From Mesorhizobium sp. J18 (GTDB lineage: Bacteria > Pseudomonadota > Alphaproteobacteria > Rhizobiales > Rhizobiaceae): a DNA stretch of 60,812 nt. The number at the start of each line of letters is the position of its first letter. The stretch's first letter is position 1. This document shows, in pieces, positions 1-7,872 of this stretch. A program made the translations under genes and the position numbers. The stretch covers positions 94,477-155,288 of the forward strand of contig NZ_VLJP01000023.1 in assembly GCF_007829525.1 (NCBI RefSeq). The letters run 5' to 3'. Below the pieces are notes generated by a model. The model had not been told where the DNA came from and made no database searches. It saw only the letters and a program-made list of their open reading frames with translations.

Positions 1-675
1 CCGGCCTCGCAAGACGAGATCCGCCGCGCCATGGAAATGTCGCTGCGCTGGGCGGAGCGATGCAAGACGGCTTTCGGTGACCAGCCGGGCAAGGCCATGT
101 TCGGCATCGTTCAGGGCGGCGACGTGGCGGCATTGCGCGAGCAATCGGCCCATGCTCTGGCGGCGCTGGACCTGAAAGGCTACGCCATCGGCGGTCTTGC
201 AGTCGGCGAGCCACAGGAGATCATGCTGGCAATGCTTGACGTGACCTGTCCGGAACTCCCGGCTGAGAAGCCGCGCTATCTGATGGGCGTCGGCACCCCT
301 GACGATATCCTGAAGTCGGTGGCGCGGGGCATCGATATGTTCGATTGCGTGATGCCGACCCGGGCAGGGCGGCATGGGCTGGCCTTCACGCGTCATGGCA
401 AGATAAACCTGAAGAATTCGCGCCATGCGGAGGACCCGCGACCGCTCGACGAGGAAAGCGATTGCCCTGCGGCCCGCGACTATTCGCGCGCCTATTTGCA
501 TCACCTTGTGAAATCGGGCGAGTCGCTTGGCGGCATGCTGCTGACCTGGAACAATCTGGCCTACTACCAGAACCTGATGCAACAAATCCGTGAAAGCATC
601 GAAACGCGTACTTTTGCCGAAAGGGCGGCCCAACTCGCCGAGGGCTGGGAGCGTGGCGACATTCCGCCACTTTGA
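1..675 (+). CDS. tgt: Queuine/7-deazaguanine tRNA-ribosyltransferase, 3' part
   Basis: The open frame runs in from the left edge, so the N-terminal part is missing; about 224 residues remain. Tgt exchanges the wobble guanine of GUN-anticodon tRNAs for preQ1 in queuosine synthesis. Visible family motifs are GIVQGG, GLAVGEP, DMFDCVMPTR (carrying the catalytic Asp region) and the C-terminal RAYLHHL followed by a MLLTWNNLAYYQ segment. Odd point: the usual zinc-binding Cys-x-Cys-x2-Cys is reduced to Ser-Asp-Cys-Pro-Ala-Ala (codons 457-474), so two of three Cys ligands are absent while the His side remains. From memory, rhizobial Tgt proteins often look like this. Identity is firm; the metal state is inference. 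Confidence 0.95.
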   Translation, partial: PASQDEIRRAMEMSLRWAERCKTAFGDQPGKAMFGIVQGGDVAALREQSAHALAALDLKGYAIGGLAVGEPQEIMLAMLDVTCPELPAEKPRYLMGVGTPDDILKSVARGIDMFDCVMPTRAGRHGLAFTRHGKINLKNSRHAEDPRPLDEESDCPAARDYSRAYLHHLVKSGESLGGMLLTWNNLAYYQNLMQQIRESIETRTFAERAAQLAEGWERGDIPPL

Positions 676-873
676 ACATATCCCGACTGATCTGGCCTGA
701 AATGCCGTGGTGTCCGGCCTTTGCTGCATAGTTTACCGGCAAGGACACGTGCAATTGCCGCATTAGCGAGCAAAAATCCCGGCCGGTTCCCACTGCGAAT
801 GCCTAACCTGTCGAATACACTTGCTTTTTTATTTTTCGCCCGATGAAATGAGGCTCGGAGAGGAGAAGTCGCG

Positions 874-2283
874 GTGGCATTCGACGAGATGCGCCTGGAC
901 GAATCCGGGCTCAGGGAACCCTATAGAGGCTACGATCGCTGGTTCCGGCAACAGGACCCTTTGCGCCTGACCGAAAAGATGCAGGACGCTGAAAGGGTTT
1001 TCCGCAAGACCGGCATTACCTTTGCCGTCTATGGTGAGGAAGAAGCCTCCGAGCGTCTCATCCCTTTCGACATCGTGCCGCGCATCATCTCCGGCTCCGA
1101 ATGGCGCAAGCTCACCCAAGGCATCGAGCAGCGAGTGCAGGCGCTCAACGCCTTTCTCGATGACATCTATCACCGGCAGGAAATTTTGCGGGCAGGGCGG
1201 GTACCTAAGGACATCATTGCCCGCAATGAAGCATTTCTGCCGGAAATGATCGGCGTGCGACCGCCGGCGGGCGTATATACCCATATCATAGGCACCGATA
1301 TCGTGCGCACTGGCGAAAATGAGTTTTTCGTCCTGGAGGACAATGCCCGCACGCCTTCCGGCGTCTCCTACATGCTAGAGAACCGTGAGACGATGATGCA
1401 GCTCTTTCCCGAGCTGTTCCGGCAAGTGAAGGTCATGCCGGTCGAGAATTATCCTCAGTTGCTCCGCCAATCCCTTTCTGCCGTGAAGCCCGCCAGTTGC
1501 GAAGGGGTGCCGACGGTGGCGGTTCTGACACCCGGCATCTTCAATTCGGCCTATTTCGAACATGCTTTCCTGGCCGATCAGATGGGAGTGGAACTTGTCG
1601 AAGGACAGGATCTGCGCGTGGTAGACGGCCACGTGGCCATGCGCACGACGGAAGGTTACAAGCAGATAGATGTTCTTTATCGCCGGCTCGATGATGCCTT
1701 CCTAGACCCGCTGACCTTTCTGCCGGATTCGGTTCTTGGCGTGGCCGGCATCATGGACGTTTACCGGGCCGGTAATATCACCATAGCCAACGCACCCGGC
1801 ACCGGCATTGCCGATGACAAGGCGATCTATTCCTACATGCCGGAAATCATCGAGTTCTACACCGGACGCAAGGCGGTTCTTGGCAATGTGCCCACCTGGC
1901 GTTGCTCCGAACCGGACAGCCTTAAATATGTGCTGGAGCATCTGCATGAGCTGGTGGTCAAAGAGGTACACGGCTCTGGTGGCTACGGCATGCTGGTCGG
2001 TCCCGCCGCTTCTAGGAAGGAACGCGAGGATTTCGCGAGAAAGCTTTCAGCGCGGCCGAGCAACTATATCGCGCAGCCTACACTTTCGCTTTCCACATGT
2101 CCGATCTTGACCAAAAGCGGCCTGGCTCCCCGTCACGTCGATCTGCGGCCTTTTGTGCTCGTCTCAGATCGCATCCGCATCGTTCCGGGAGGCCTGACGC
2201 GCGTTGCGCTCAAGGAAGGATCCCTGGTGGTGAACTCGTCCCAGGGCGGCGGCACCAAAGACACATGGGTTTTGGACGACTGA
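874..2283 (+). CDS. Circularly permuted ATP-grasp protein of the Anbu cluster
   Basis: A 469-residue protein of the DUF404/DUF407 type (circularly permuted ATP-grasp 2). The family is predicted to form amide bonds between a carboxylate and an amine using ATP, but the substrate is unknown. Recognisable parts are the N-terminal YDRWFRQQDP-like opening, a central VLEDNARTPSGVSYM stretch and a late glycine-rich VHGSGGYGM loop likely to bind nucleotide. The start is GTG at 874, six to ten bases after AGGAGA. The stop codon overlaps the next ATG by one base (TGATG), so it is translationally coupled to the alpha-E gene. It heads a four-gene set ending in the Anbu protease, as known from other Proteobacteria. 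Confidence 0.9.
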   Translation: MAFDEMRLDESGLREPYRGYDRWFRQQDPLRLTEKMQDAERVFRKTGITFAVYGEEEASERLIPFDIVPRIISGSEWRKLTQGIEQRVQALNAFLDDIYHRQEILRAGRVPKDIIARNEAFLPEMIGVRPPAGVYTHIIGTDIVRTGENEFFVLEDNARTPSGVSYMLENRETMMQLFPELFRQVKVMPVENYPQLLRQSLSAVKPASCEGVPTVAVLTPGIFNSAYFEHAFLADQMGVELVEGQDLRVVDGHVAMRTTEGYKQIDVLYRRLDDAFLDPLTFLPDSVLGVAGIMDVYRAGNITIANAPGTGIADDKAIYSYMPEIIEFYTGRKAVLGNVPTWRCSEPDSLKYVLEHLHELVVKEVHGSGGYGMLVGPAASRKEREDFARKLSARPSNYIAQPTLSLSTCPILTKSGLAPRHVDLRPFVLVSDRIRIVPGGLTRVALKEGSLVVNSSQGGGTKDTWVLDD

Positions 2284-3224
2284 TGTTGCTCGGCCGCGCC
2301 GCAAACGGACTTTACTGGATGAGCCGTTATATCGAACGGGCCGAAAACATGGCGCGCCTGGTCGATACGGGGTTGCGCCTTGCGCTTACCCAGACGAGCA
2401 CGTCTGCAGACGAATGGGCTTCTGTAGTGACGAGTGCAGGTGCCCGCATAGCTTTCGCCGAGCGTTATTCCGAGTTTGATGCCGTAACCGTTTCCGATTT
2501 TCTCCTCCGCGACATCACCAACCCATCGAGCGTCATGGCCTCGATGGAAACCGCCCGCAACAATGCTCGAATGGTGAGGACGGCGTTGACGCGGGAAACC
2601 TGGGAAAGCATCAATGAAGCCTGGATGGCGCTGAAGCGCATACTTGCCGATCCCATTGATGAGCGGGAACTACCGAAAGTGCTGGATGCCATCAAACGCG
2701 AGACAGCGCTGATCCGGGGTGCCTTTCAGGGCACGATGCTGCGTAACGAAATCTTCGATTTCGCGCAGATGGGCACGCTGATCGAGCGCGCGGACAACAC
2801 CGCGCGCATTCTGGACGTCAAATATTACGTGCTGCTTCCTTCCGTGGCATGGGTCGGCTCATCGCTCGACAATCATCAGTGGGAGACGATCCTGCGCTCG
2901 GTCTCGGCCCATCGCTCCTATCGATGGGTCTATGAAGCCGAATACAAACCGGCCAATGTAGCCGACTACCTCATCCTGGACCGGCGGATGCCGCGGTCGC
3001 TCGCTTTCTGCTATCGTGGTATTGCAGAGGCATTGGATTATCTGGCTGACGCCTATGGTCAGAGGCATGCGTGCCATCAGCTCGTCCACACCAAGCTCAC
3101 AAAGCTGAAAACCTGTGCCATCAAGGATATTTTCGAAGAAGGACTGCATGAGTTCCTGACCGATTTCATCAGGGATAACAGCGCGCTTGGCGATCAGATT
3201 GCCAAGGATTACCGCTTCTATTGA
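2283..3224 (+). CDS. Alpha-E domain protein (DUF403)
   Basis: A 313-residue, mainly alpha-helical protein opening MLLGRAANGLYWMSRYIERAEN, the signature start of the alpha-E family. Biochemical function is unknown; genes of this family almost always sit beside the permuted ATP-grasp and transglutaminase-like genes, which suggests one complex or pathway. The open frame extends back to 2097, but the ATG at 2283 overlaps the stop of the ATP-grasp gene and gives the family's normal N-terminus and length, so the upstream part is a shadow. It is followed 12 bases later by the transglutaminase-like gene. Confidence 0.9.
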   Translation: MLLGRAANGLYWMSRYIERAENMARLVDTGLRLALTQTSTSADEWASVVTSAGARIAFAERYSEFDAVTVSDFLLRDITNPSSVMASMETARNNARMVRTALTRETWESINEAWMALKRILADPIDERELPKVLDAIKRETALIRGAFQGTMLRNEIFDFAQMGTLIERADNTARILDVKYYVLLPSVAWVGSSLDNHQWETILRSVSAHRSYRWVYEAEYKPANVADYLILDRRMPRSLAFCYRGIAEALDYLADAYGQRHACHQLVHTKLTKLKTCAIKDIFEEGLHEFLTDFIRDNSALGDQIAKDYRFY

Positions 3225-3236
3225 CCGGAATACCGA

Positions 3237-4031
3237 ATGCGGTTGAAGATCACTCATCGCACTGAATACTCCTACGACGCGCCGGTGAGCTATGCGCTCC
3301 AGCGATTCCGTCTATCCCCGCGCAGCGATCGCACCCAGACGATTCATTCCTGGTCGTTGACCGTCGAAGGAGCGCGCGAAGAAGTCCGCTTCGATGACCA
3401 ATATGGCAATGACACAAGGCTGGTCAGTGCCGAGAATGGGCAGGAAACAATTAAAGTGACTGCCTCGGGCGAGGTGGAAACGCTCGAAACCAATGGTGTC
3501 ACCGGCCCGCATCGGGGATTTGCACCGCTATGGCTTTTTCAGAACGAGACGGCGCTTACTGCTGCCGGCCCGGAGATTGTCGATCTGGCTGAGAGGGTGG
3601 GCGAAGGAAACGAATTGGACCGCCTCCACCGGCTGATGGGCTTGGTGCGCGAAAAAGTCGCCTATGAGACAGGCTCGACCGATTCGGCGACGACGGCAGA
3701 ACAGGCACTCGCACAAGGCAGGGGCGTATGTCAGGATCATACGCATGTTTTTTTGGCTGCAGCGCGCCATCTTGGTTTCCCCGCGCGCTATGTAAGCGGA
3801 TATCTGAAGCTCGATGAGGCGGACGAGCAGGCAGCCAGTCACGCTTGGGCAGAGGCCCATGTGGACATGCTCGGATGGGTCGCCTTCGATTGTTCCAACG
3901 GCATCTCCCCGGACGAACGCTATGTGAGGTTGGCGATCGGACGTGACTATCGCGAAGCCATGCCTGTTTCCGGGATAAGGCATGGCGCTGCGCAGGAACG
4001 GCTTGCGGTTCACATTACTGTCGAGCAGTAA
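3237..4031 (+). CDS. Transglutaminase-like cysteine protease family protein
   Basis: A 264-residue protein with an N-terminal beta-rich region (MRLKITHRTEYSYD, typical of bacterial transglutaminase-like proteins) and a C-terminal papain-like core. The triad is visible: Cys in GRGVCQDHTH, His in ASHAWAEAHV and Asp in AFDCSNGI. Such proteins may hydrolyse or transfer amide bonds; no signal peptide is seen, so it probably acts in the cytoplasm. It is the third gene of the Anbu cluster, 33 bases ahead of the protease gene, which suggests that the ATP-grasp enzyme makes a linkage that this enzyme or Anbu removes. That role is inference. Confidence 0.9.
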   Translation: MRLKITHRTEYSYDAPVSYALQRFRLSPRSDRTQTIHSWSLTVEGAREEVRFDDQYGNDTRLVSAENGQETIKVTASGEVETLETNGVTGPHRGFAPLWLFQNETALTAAGPEIVDLAERVGEGNELDRLHRLMGLVREKVAYETGSTDSATTAEQALAQGRGVCQDHTHVFLAAARHLGFPARYVSGYLKLDEADEQAASHAWAEAHVDMLGWVAFDCSNGISPDERYVRLAIGRDYREAMPVSGIRHGAAQERLAVHITVEQ

Positions 4032-4064
4032 TTCTGATATCGATTCTTACCCGGATTGGAAGCG

Positions 4065-4793
4065 ATGACCTATTGTGTCGGCCTCAAGATCGATTGCGGT
4101 CTGGTTTTTATGTCCGATACCCGGACCAATGCGGGCGTCGACAATGTTTCCACATTCCGCAAAATGTACACTTGGACCAATCCGGGGGAACGCGTCGTCG
4201 TCCTTCTGGCCGCGGGGAATCTGGCGACCACGCAGGCCGTTGTGAGCCTGCTTAACGAGCGGACCAAGGCGCCTTCGGAACGCGTTCAGTCCGTTCTTGA
4301 AACTCAGTCGATGTTTCAGACTGCCTGCCTCATCGGGGATACCGTAAAGGAAGTTGTCAATCTTTCGGTCCCGGCCGGGCAAAAGGCGGATGCCTTTGGT
4401 GCCTCTTTCATCCTTGGCGGGCAGATCAAGGGTATGGAGCCGAGACTGTTCCTGATTTATCCCGAAGGCAATTTCATCGAATCCGGCGAGGACACGCCGT
4501 TTTTTCAGATAGGTGAAACCAAATATGGGAAGCCGATTCTGATCCGTGCTTACGATCCCAAAATGCGCTTCGCGGAAACAGTGAAGCTCCTTCTCTTATC
4601 TTTTGATTCCACTTTGAAATCCAACCTTTCTGTCGGATTACCTCTCGATCTTCTCTATTACGAGCGTGACAGCTTCAAAATCGGCTATCAAAGGCGGATG
4701 GGGGTCGATGATCCCTATCTGAGAACGATTTCAACCGGTTGGTCCGATGCGCTGAAAAGTGCATTCCGCAGCCTGCCGGACTTTCAGGAGTAA
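4065..4793 (+). CDS. Anbu, proteasome-type peptidase
   Basis: A 242-residue N-terminal-nucleophile hydrolase of the Anbu (ancestral beta subunit, COG3484) family, a relative of HslV and the 20S beta subunit. After removal of Met1 the chain starts with Thr; Asp18 in MSDTRTNAG and Lys33 in FRKMYTW fit the Thr1/Asp17/Lys33 active-site pattern. A TTG at 4056 would add three residues in front and destroy the N-terminal Thr, so ATG 4065 is chosen. Anbu assembles into a spiral or ring-like particle in other species without a known partner ATPase; here, as elsewhere, none is adjacent. A strong GC hairpin follows the gene. Confidence 0.93.
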   Translation: MTYCVGLKIDCGLVFMSDTRTNAGVDNVSTFRKMYTWTNPGERVVVLLAAGNLATTQAVVSLLNERTKAPSERVQSVLETQSMFQTACLIGDTVKEVVNLSVPAGQKADAFGASFILGGQIKGMEPRLFLIYPEGNFIESGEDTPFFQIGETKYGKPILIRAYDPKMRFAETVKLLLLSFDSTLKSNLSVGLPLDLLYYERDSFKIGYQRRMGVDDPYLRTISTGWSDALKSAFRSLPDFQE

Positions 4794-4813
4794 ACACTTC
4801 TCGCAACGCAGAA

Positions 4814-4835
4814 ACCCGCGCGTTTCCGCGCGGGT
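4814..4835. terminator. Perfect 9-bp GC hairpin between convergent genes
   Basis: ACCCGCGCG and CGCGCGGGT flank a TTTC loop, lying between the Anbu gene (plus strand) and the BA14K gene (minus strand). It has only short T runs on either side, so a bidirectional terminator is likely but not a textbook one. Confidence 0.65.
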
Positions 4836-4862
4836 CAATTCAGCTATCCCGATCCTCCAACC

Positions 4863-5363
4863 TTACGAATAAGGCGAGATGCACGGCCGGCGGGGTCCGC
4901 TATAAGGCTGGAACGTATTGTCCGACGCGCGATAAGACCGGTAGCGATTGTAGCACCACTGGACATGCGCATTGCCATAAGACGGCGTGGTGCTGCTTAC
5001 GGCGCCACCTACGATCGCACCGGCGACGAAGGCCGCGGCCGGAAACCACCAGCCGTTATACTGCCGGTAACCTGGACGGTAATGACGATAACCGCGATGG
5101 CCATGGTAATAATAGTGGTCACCACGGCGGTAGAACGCCCGCCGATCCCGGCGGACTTCGCGGCGGTACTCCCTGCGATCACGCCGCAATTCGCGTCTGA
5201 ATTGACGTCTGTCCCGGCGATTCTGCACCTTGATCACATTCTGCTGCTCGGCCTGAGCGACAGGCGGAGTAATGACGGGAACGGCCGCCGCCGGCAGAAT
5301 GCTGCTGCCGATCACCGACAGCACTACCGTCCCGATGCACAGTTTCTCTAAAAGGGGCTTCAT
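4863..5363 (-). CDS. BA14K-family secreted protein, Arg-rich
   Basis: A 166-residue protein with an N-terminal signal or anchor segment ([19 protein letters not shown], ending near AAAVPV), an Arg-rich region in which RRDRR-type units recur about five times, a Tyr/His/Gly-rich stretch, a short hydrophobic [14 protein letters not shown] segment, and the BA14K C-terminus [10 protein letters not shown]...GPRRPC. The family is named after a 14-kDa immunoreactive Brucella abortus protein reported to bind mannose-type sugars. The start at 5363 follows GAGG and gives a proper signal peptide; the frame also extends upstream. Two Cys about 25 residues apart in the C-terminus could form a disulfide. 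It is a paralogue of the gene just upstream. Confidence 0.85.
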   Translation of the reverse strand: MKPLLEKLCIGTVVLSVIGSSILPAAAVPVITPPVAQAEQQNVIKVQNRRDRRQFRRELRRDRREYRREVRRDRRAFYRRGDHYYYHGHRGYRHYRPGYRQYNGWWFPAAAFVAGAIVGGAVSSTTPSYGNAHVQWCYNRYRSYRASDNTFQPYSGPRRPCISPYS

Positions 5364-5471
5364 TTTGAACCTCGTCTCCAAATCTGTCCCTTGCCGTCGG
5401 AACGATACCATCCACAGCGTTCCGAATTTTCCTATGGTTTCACTCCAAGTAGTGGGGATTACTGACCGCGG

Positions 5472-5498
5472 CGGAGAGACCGGTCAACGGCCTCTCCG
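5472..5498 (-). terminator. Hairpin just downstream of the second BA14K gene
   Basis: CGGAGAG pairs with CTCTCCG, with three further inner pairs past one mismatch and a GTCAA loop. It begins eight bases after the stop of the minus-strand BA14K gene. No T tract follows on the minus strand, so termination is only likely. Confidence 0.4.
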
Positions 5499-5505
5499 TT
5501 AAATT

Positions 5506-5982
5506 TTAGTAATAAGGCGAGCGGCACTCCCTCCGCGGCCCATGATAGGGCTGGAAACTATTGTCTGACGCGCGGTAGGAGCGGTAGCGGCTGTAGCACC
5601 AGTCCACATGCGACCGGCTGTAGCCGTAGCTCCGATAAGCGGGATAACGCGGCTGGCTCAAGGCACTTCCAATAAGCGCGCCGGCGATAAAGGCGCCGGG
5701 AGCGATCCATGCGTCGCTGTGACGATGACGGTGCCTGTAGTGGTGACGCCGGTGGCTATGGTGATGCCGCCAGTGACGGGCGCCACGATAATGCCGCGAA
5801 TAGCCGCCGCGTCGGCGCTCACTGTACTGCGCCTTCTGGACGAGACCCTGGCCGTTAACCGGAACAGTGGCTGCAAGATCTGCACCAGCACGAGCCATCG
5901 GCATGGCAGACGCTGTCATCGGAGCGCCTGCGGTGGATAATGCCACAGCTGCCACACATAAGGGGGTCAGGAACTTGTTCAT
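5506..5982 (-). CDS. BA14K-family secreted protein, His/Arg-rich
   Basis: A 158-residue paralogue of the preceding protein. A signal peptide (MNKFLTPLCVAAVALSTAG...ASA) is followed by a region very rich in His and Arg (RHWRHHHSHRRHHYRHRHRH), a hydrophobic GAFIAGALIGSAL segment and a C-terminus WCYSRYRSYR...GPRREC nearly identical to its neighbour. The His run could bind metal or polyanions, which is inference. ATG 5982 is preceded by GAGGAGG at the correct distance, which decides the start against the longer frame. The two genes are separated by 142 bases and probably arose by tandem duplication followed by divergence of the middle region. Confidence 0.87.
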   Translation of the reverse strand: MNKFLTPLCVAAVALSTAGAPMTASAMPMARAGADLAATVPVNGQGLVQKAQYSERRRGGYSRHYRGARHWRHHHSHRRHHYRHRHRHSDAWIAPGAFIAGALIGSALSQPRYPAYRSYGYSRSHVDWCYSRYRSYRASDNSFQPYHGPRRECRSPYY

Positions 5983-6137
5983 GTTGCCTCCTCGGACGCG
6001 GTTTGCGCGGTCCCGAATCGTTCCACTGATCAACCGTAAAACGATACAAGGTGCGGGAAGGTTCCCACGCAGTCCGAACCGGTGAATGCGCCGGCTGTGA
6101 CATGAGCTTGAAGGGCAGGGTAAGCCAGAGGTTTAAA

Positions 6138-6401
6138 TTACTCTGCTGGCGCTTGATCCTGTTCGGGTGCTTGCGGCGGTTCTCCCGAAGGCGAGTTCGG
6201 CGCCTGCTGTGCTGGTTCCGCAGGGGAGGTGGCTGTAGGATCCGGTGCAGACTGGGCTGCATCTTCCTGTGTCAGAGCCTCGTCCGTCTTCGACTTGATC
6301 TCATCGGCTGTCTGTTGACTGATGAGGCCGTAACTTACGGCAAAGCCGACAACGAGAGCGATAACGGCTCCGACAATCGCAGTCTTCAACTTCTTTGGCA
6401 T
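6138..6401 (-). CDS. Small single-pass membrane protein, Pro/Gln/Ala-rich tail
   Basis: An 87-residue protein not assigned to a named family. Residues about 8-28 (AIVGAVIALVVGFAVSYGLI) form one membrane helix after a basic MPKKLK start; the rest is a low-complexity acidic tail rich in Pro, Gln, Ala and Glu that probably lies outside the membrane. Composition and a clean ATG support a real gene, but no function can be given. It lies between tRNA-Lys and the BA14K pair on the same strand. Confidence 0.6.
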   Translation of the reverse strand: MPKKLKTAIVGAVIALVVGFAVSYGLISQQTADEIKSKTDEALTQEDAAQSAPDPTATSPAEPAQQAPNSPSGEPPQAPEQDQAPAE

Positions 6402-6608
6402 TCGTTGGGCCTTCTTGCGGCCGATGCGCTGGTCAAGCGCCTCGGTCTACGATACCCTCCAACCCGCAATTAAGGTGCCGCAACCTCAGCGAGTGGTCAA
6501 TCCTTGCGTGGCGGCTCCCTCCTTGCAAGGAGTGGAGGTAAAGCAGTCCGTTCGAGGCAAAACATAGCTTGCCATCTTTCGGTAGGTATCTGGCTATACC
6601 TGACTTTT

Positions 6609-6684
6609 TGGTGAGCGCGCTGGGGCTCGAACCCAGGACCTACTGATTAAAAGTCAGTTGCTCTACCGGCTGAGCTACGCGCTC
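6609..6684 (-). tRNA. tRNA-Lys (anticodon TTT)
   Basis: A 76-base cloverleaf on the minus strand: acceptor GAGCGCG/CGCGCTC, D arm AGCTCAGCCGGTAGAGC, anticodon loop CTTTTAA, T arm with GGTTCGAGCCC, discriminator A and an encoded CCA. A sigma70-type promoter lies just upstream. Confidence 0.97.
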
Positions 6685-7051
6685 CTGCAGGACGGATGCT
6701 GCCCGCGAAGTGGGCGGAACATAGAGAGAGCGGATTTAAGGGTCAACCGCAAAAAAGCTTTCCTTTTTCCCTGGCTTTTGGAATCGAACCCACAACGAGA
6801 ACTCCCGGCACGATAGTTGCTTCACATTCTCCCGGCCATGCGTCTGATCGTGCAACTCCGGCCGACCTTGCACTGCATGAAAACGCTGCAGCAGGCGCGT
6901 GGGGCTTTCATCGAGACTGCCTGCGGGGCGGACATGCTGATCATATAGAGCCAGGTAGAGCGACGGTTTGCCACGCGATGGTGATTGGAGCAGACGCACC
7001 AGGTTCGCTATAGGGTTGCGCATCGCAAAGAGCCCAAAAGCAGGACTGAGT
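6685..7051. other. 367-base stretch without a convincing gene
   Basis: Apart from the tRNA-Lys promoter this region holds nothing I recognise. Open frames on both strands give low-complexity proteins without family resemblance. A segment near 6780-6800 resembles half of a tRNA T arm (GGTTCGATTCC on the minus strand), but no other arm can be built around it. Confidence 0.5.
6718..6746 (-). promoter_or_regulatory. Sigma70-type promoter of tRNA-Lys
   Basis: On the minus strand, TTGACC (6741-6746) and TATGTT (6718-6723) are separated by exactly 17 bases, and the expected start lies about 25 bases before the tRNA. Confidence 0.65.
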
Positions 7052-7798
7052 TTGGCACTCGATATCGGGTATATGACGGCTGTCGGCGCGGGCGCGCTTT
7101 CCTTCCTGTCGCCCTGCGTTTTGCCGCTCGTGCCGCCATATCTTTGCTATATGGCTGGCGTTACGGTCGAGGATTTCCGCGGCGGAACGGCAGGTGCCGA
7201 GGCGGGATCGAGACGGCGGGCCCTTTTGACGGCTTCACTTGCCTTCGTTCTTGGTTTCTCGACGGTTTTCGTCGCGCTGGGGGCAGGAGCTTCGACCATT
7301 GGGGCTCTTTTGCGTGTATGGCAACAGGAACTTGCGCTCGTTGCCGGCGTCCTCATCATCCTGATGGGGTTGAATTTTCTCGGCATATTGCGCATTCCGC
7401 TTCTGTCTCGCGAGGCGCGTTTCCAGGCCAATGGCCGACCGGCGAGCATCGTTGCCGCCTATGTCATGGGGCTGGCCTTCGCTTTCGGCTGGACGCCTTG
7501 TATCGGCCCGGTGCTCGGTCCTATCCTGACACTTGCCGGCGGGCGAGAGACAGTGGGCGAGGGCGCCTTGCTGCTGGCCGCCTATTCCGCCGGACTTGGA
7601 ATACCCTTCCTCGTTGCAGCCTTGTTCTCCGGTGCCTTCATGCGCTTCCTTGGCCGCTTCCGCGTCCATCTGGGGCGCGTCGAAAAGGTGATTGGCGGCC
7701 TTCTTGTCGTTGCCGGTGTTCTGTTCCTGACCGGCGGCATTCAATCCGCTTCGTTCTGGCTGCTCGAAACCTTCCCGGCTCTGGGGTCCCTTGGCTGA
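7052..7798 (+). CDS. ccdA: CcdA-type thiol-disulfide transport protein
   Basis: About 248 residues with six membrane helices, matching the CcdA/DsbD-beta family that carries reducing equivalents across the inner membrane to periplasmic thioredoxin-like proteins for cytochrome c maturation. The pair of conserved Cys is present: FLSPCVLPLVPPY in helix 1 and GWTPCIGPVLGP in helix 4. I place the start at TTG 7052, preceded by AGGA; ATG 7073 is the alternative and leaves the first helix intact. The longer frame from 6968 lacks family resemblance. It stands alone, with glmU 74 bases downstream. Confidence 0.88.
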   Translation: MALDIGYMTAVGAGALSFLSPCVLPLVPPYLCYMAGVTVEDFRGGTAGAEAGSRRRALLTASLAFVLGFSTVFVALGAGASTIGALLRVWQQELALVAGVLIILMGLNFLGILRIPLLSREARFQANGRPASIVAAYVMGLAFAFGWTPCIGPVLGPILTLAGGRETVGEGALLLAAYSAGLGIPFLVAALFSGAFMRFLGRFRVHLGRVEKVIGGLLVVAGVLFLTGGIQSASFWLLETFPALGSLG

Positions 7799-7872
7799 AA
7801 TCCGACGACATTGGATGCCATGCGGCGCAATGCTAGAAGGGGCCAGAATCCAGAACGGAAACGGATCCTTTC

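Noticed and set aside
6775-6800. Half of a tRNA T arm on the minus strand, as if an integration scar
   Set aside because: Only the loop and two stem pairs match; no acceptor, anticodon arm or integrase lies nearby, so chance similarity is more likely.
6736-7023. A 95-codon minus-strand frame between tRNA-Lys and ccdA
   Set aside because: It overlaps the tRNA promoter, has no clear ribosome-binding site or family resemblance and an unlikely composition.
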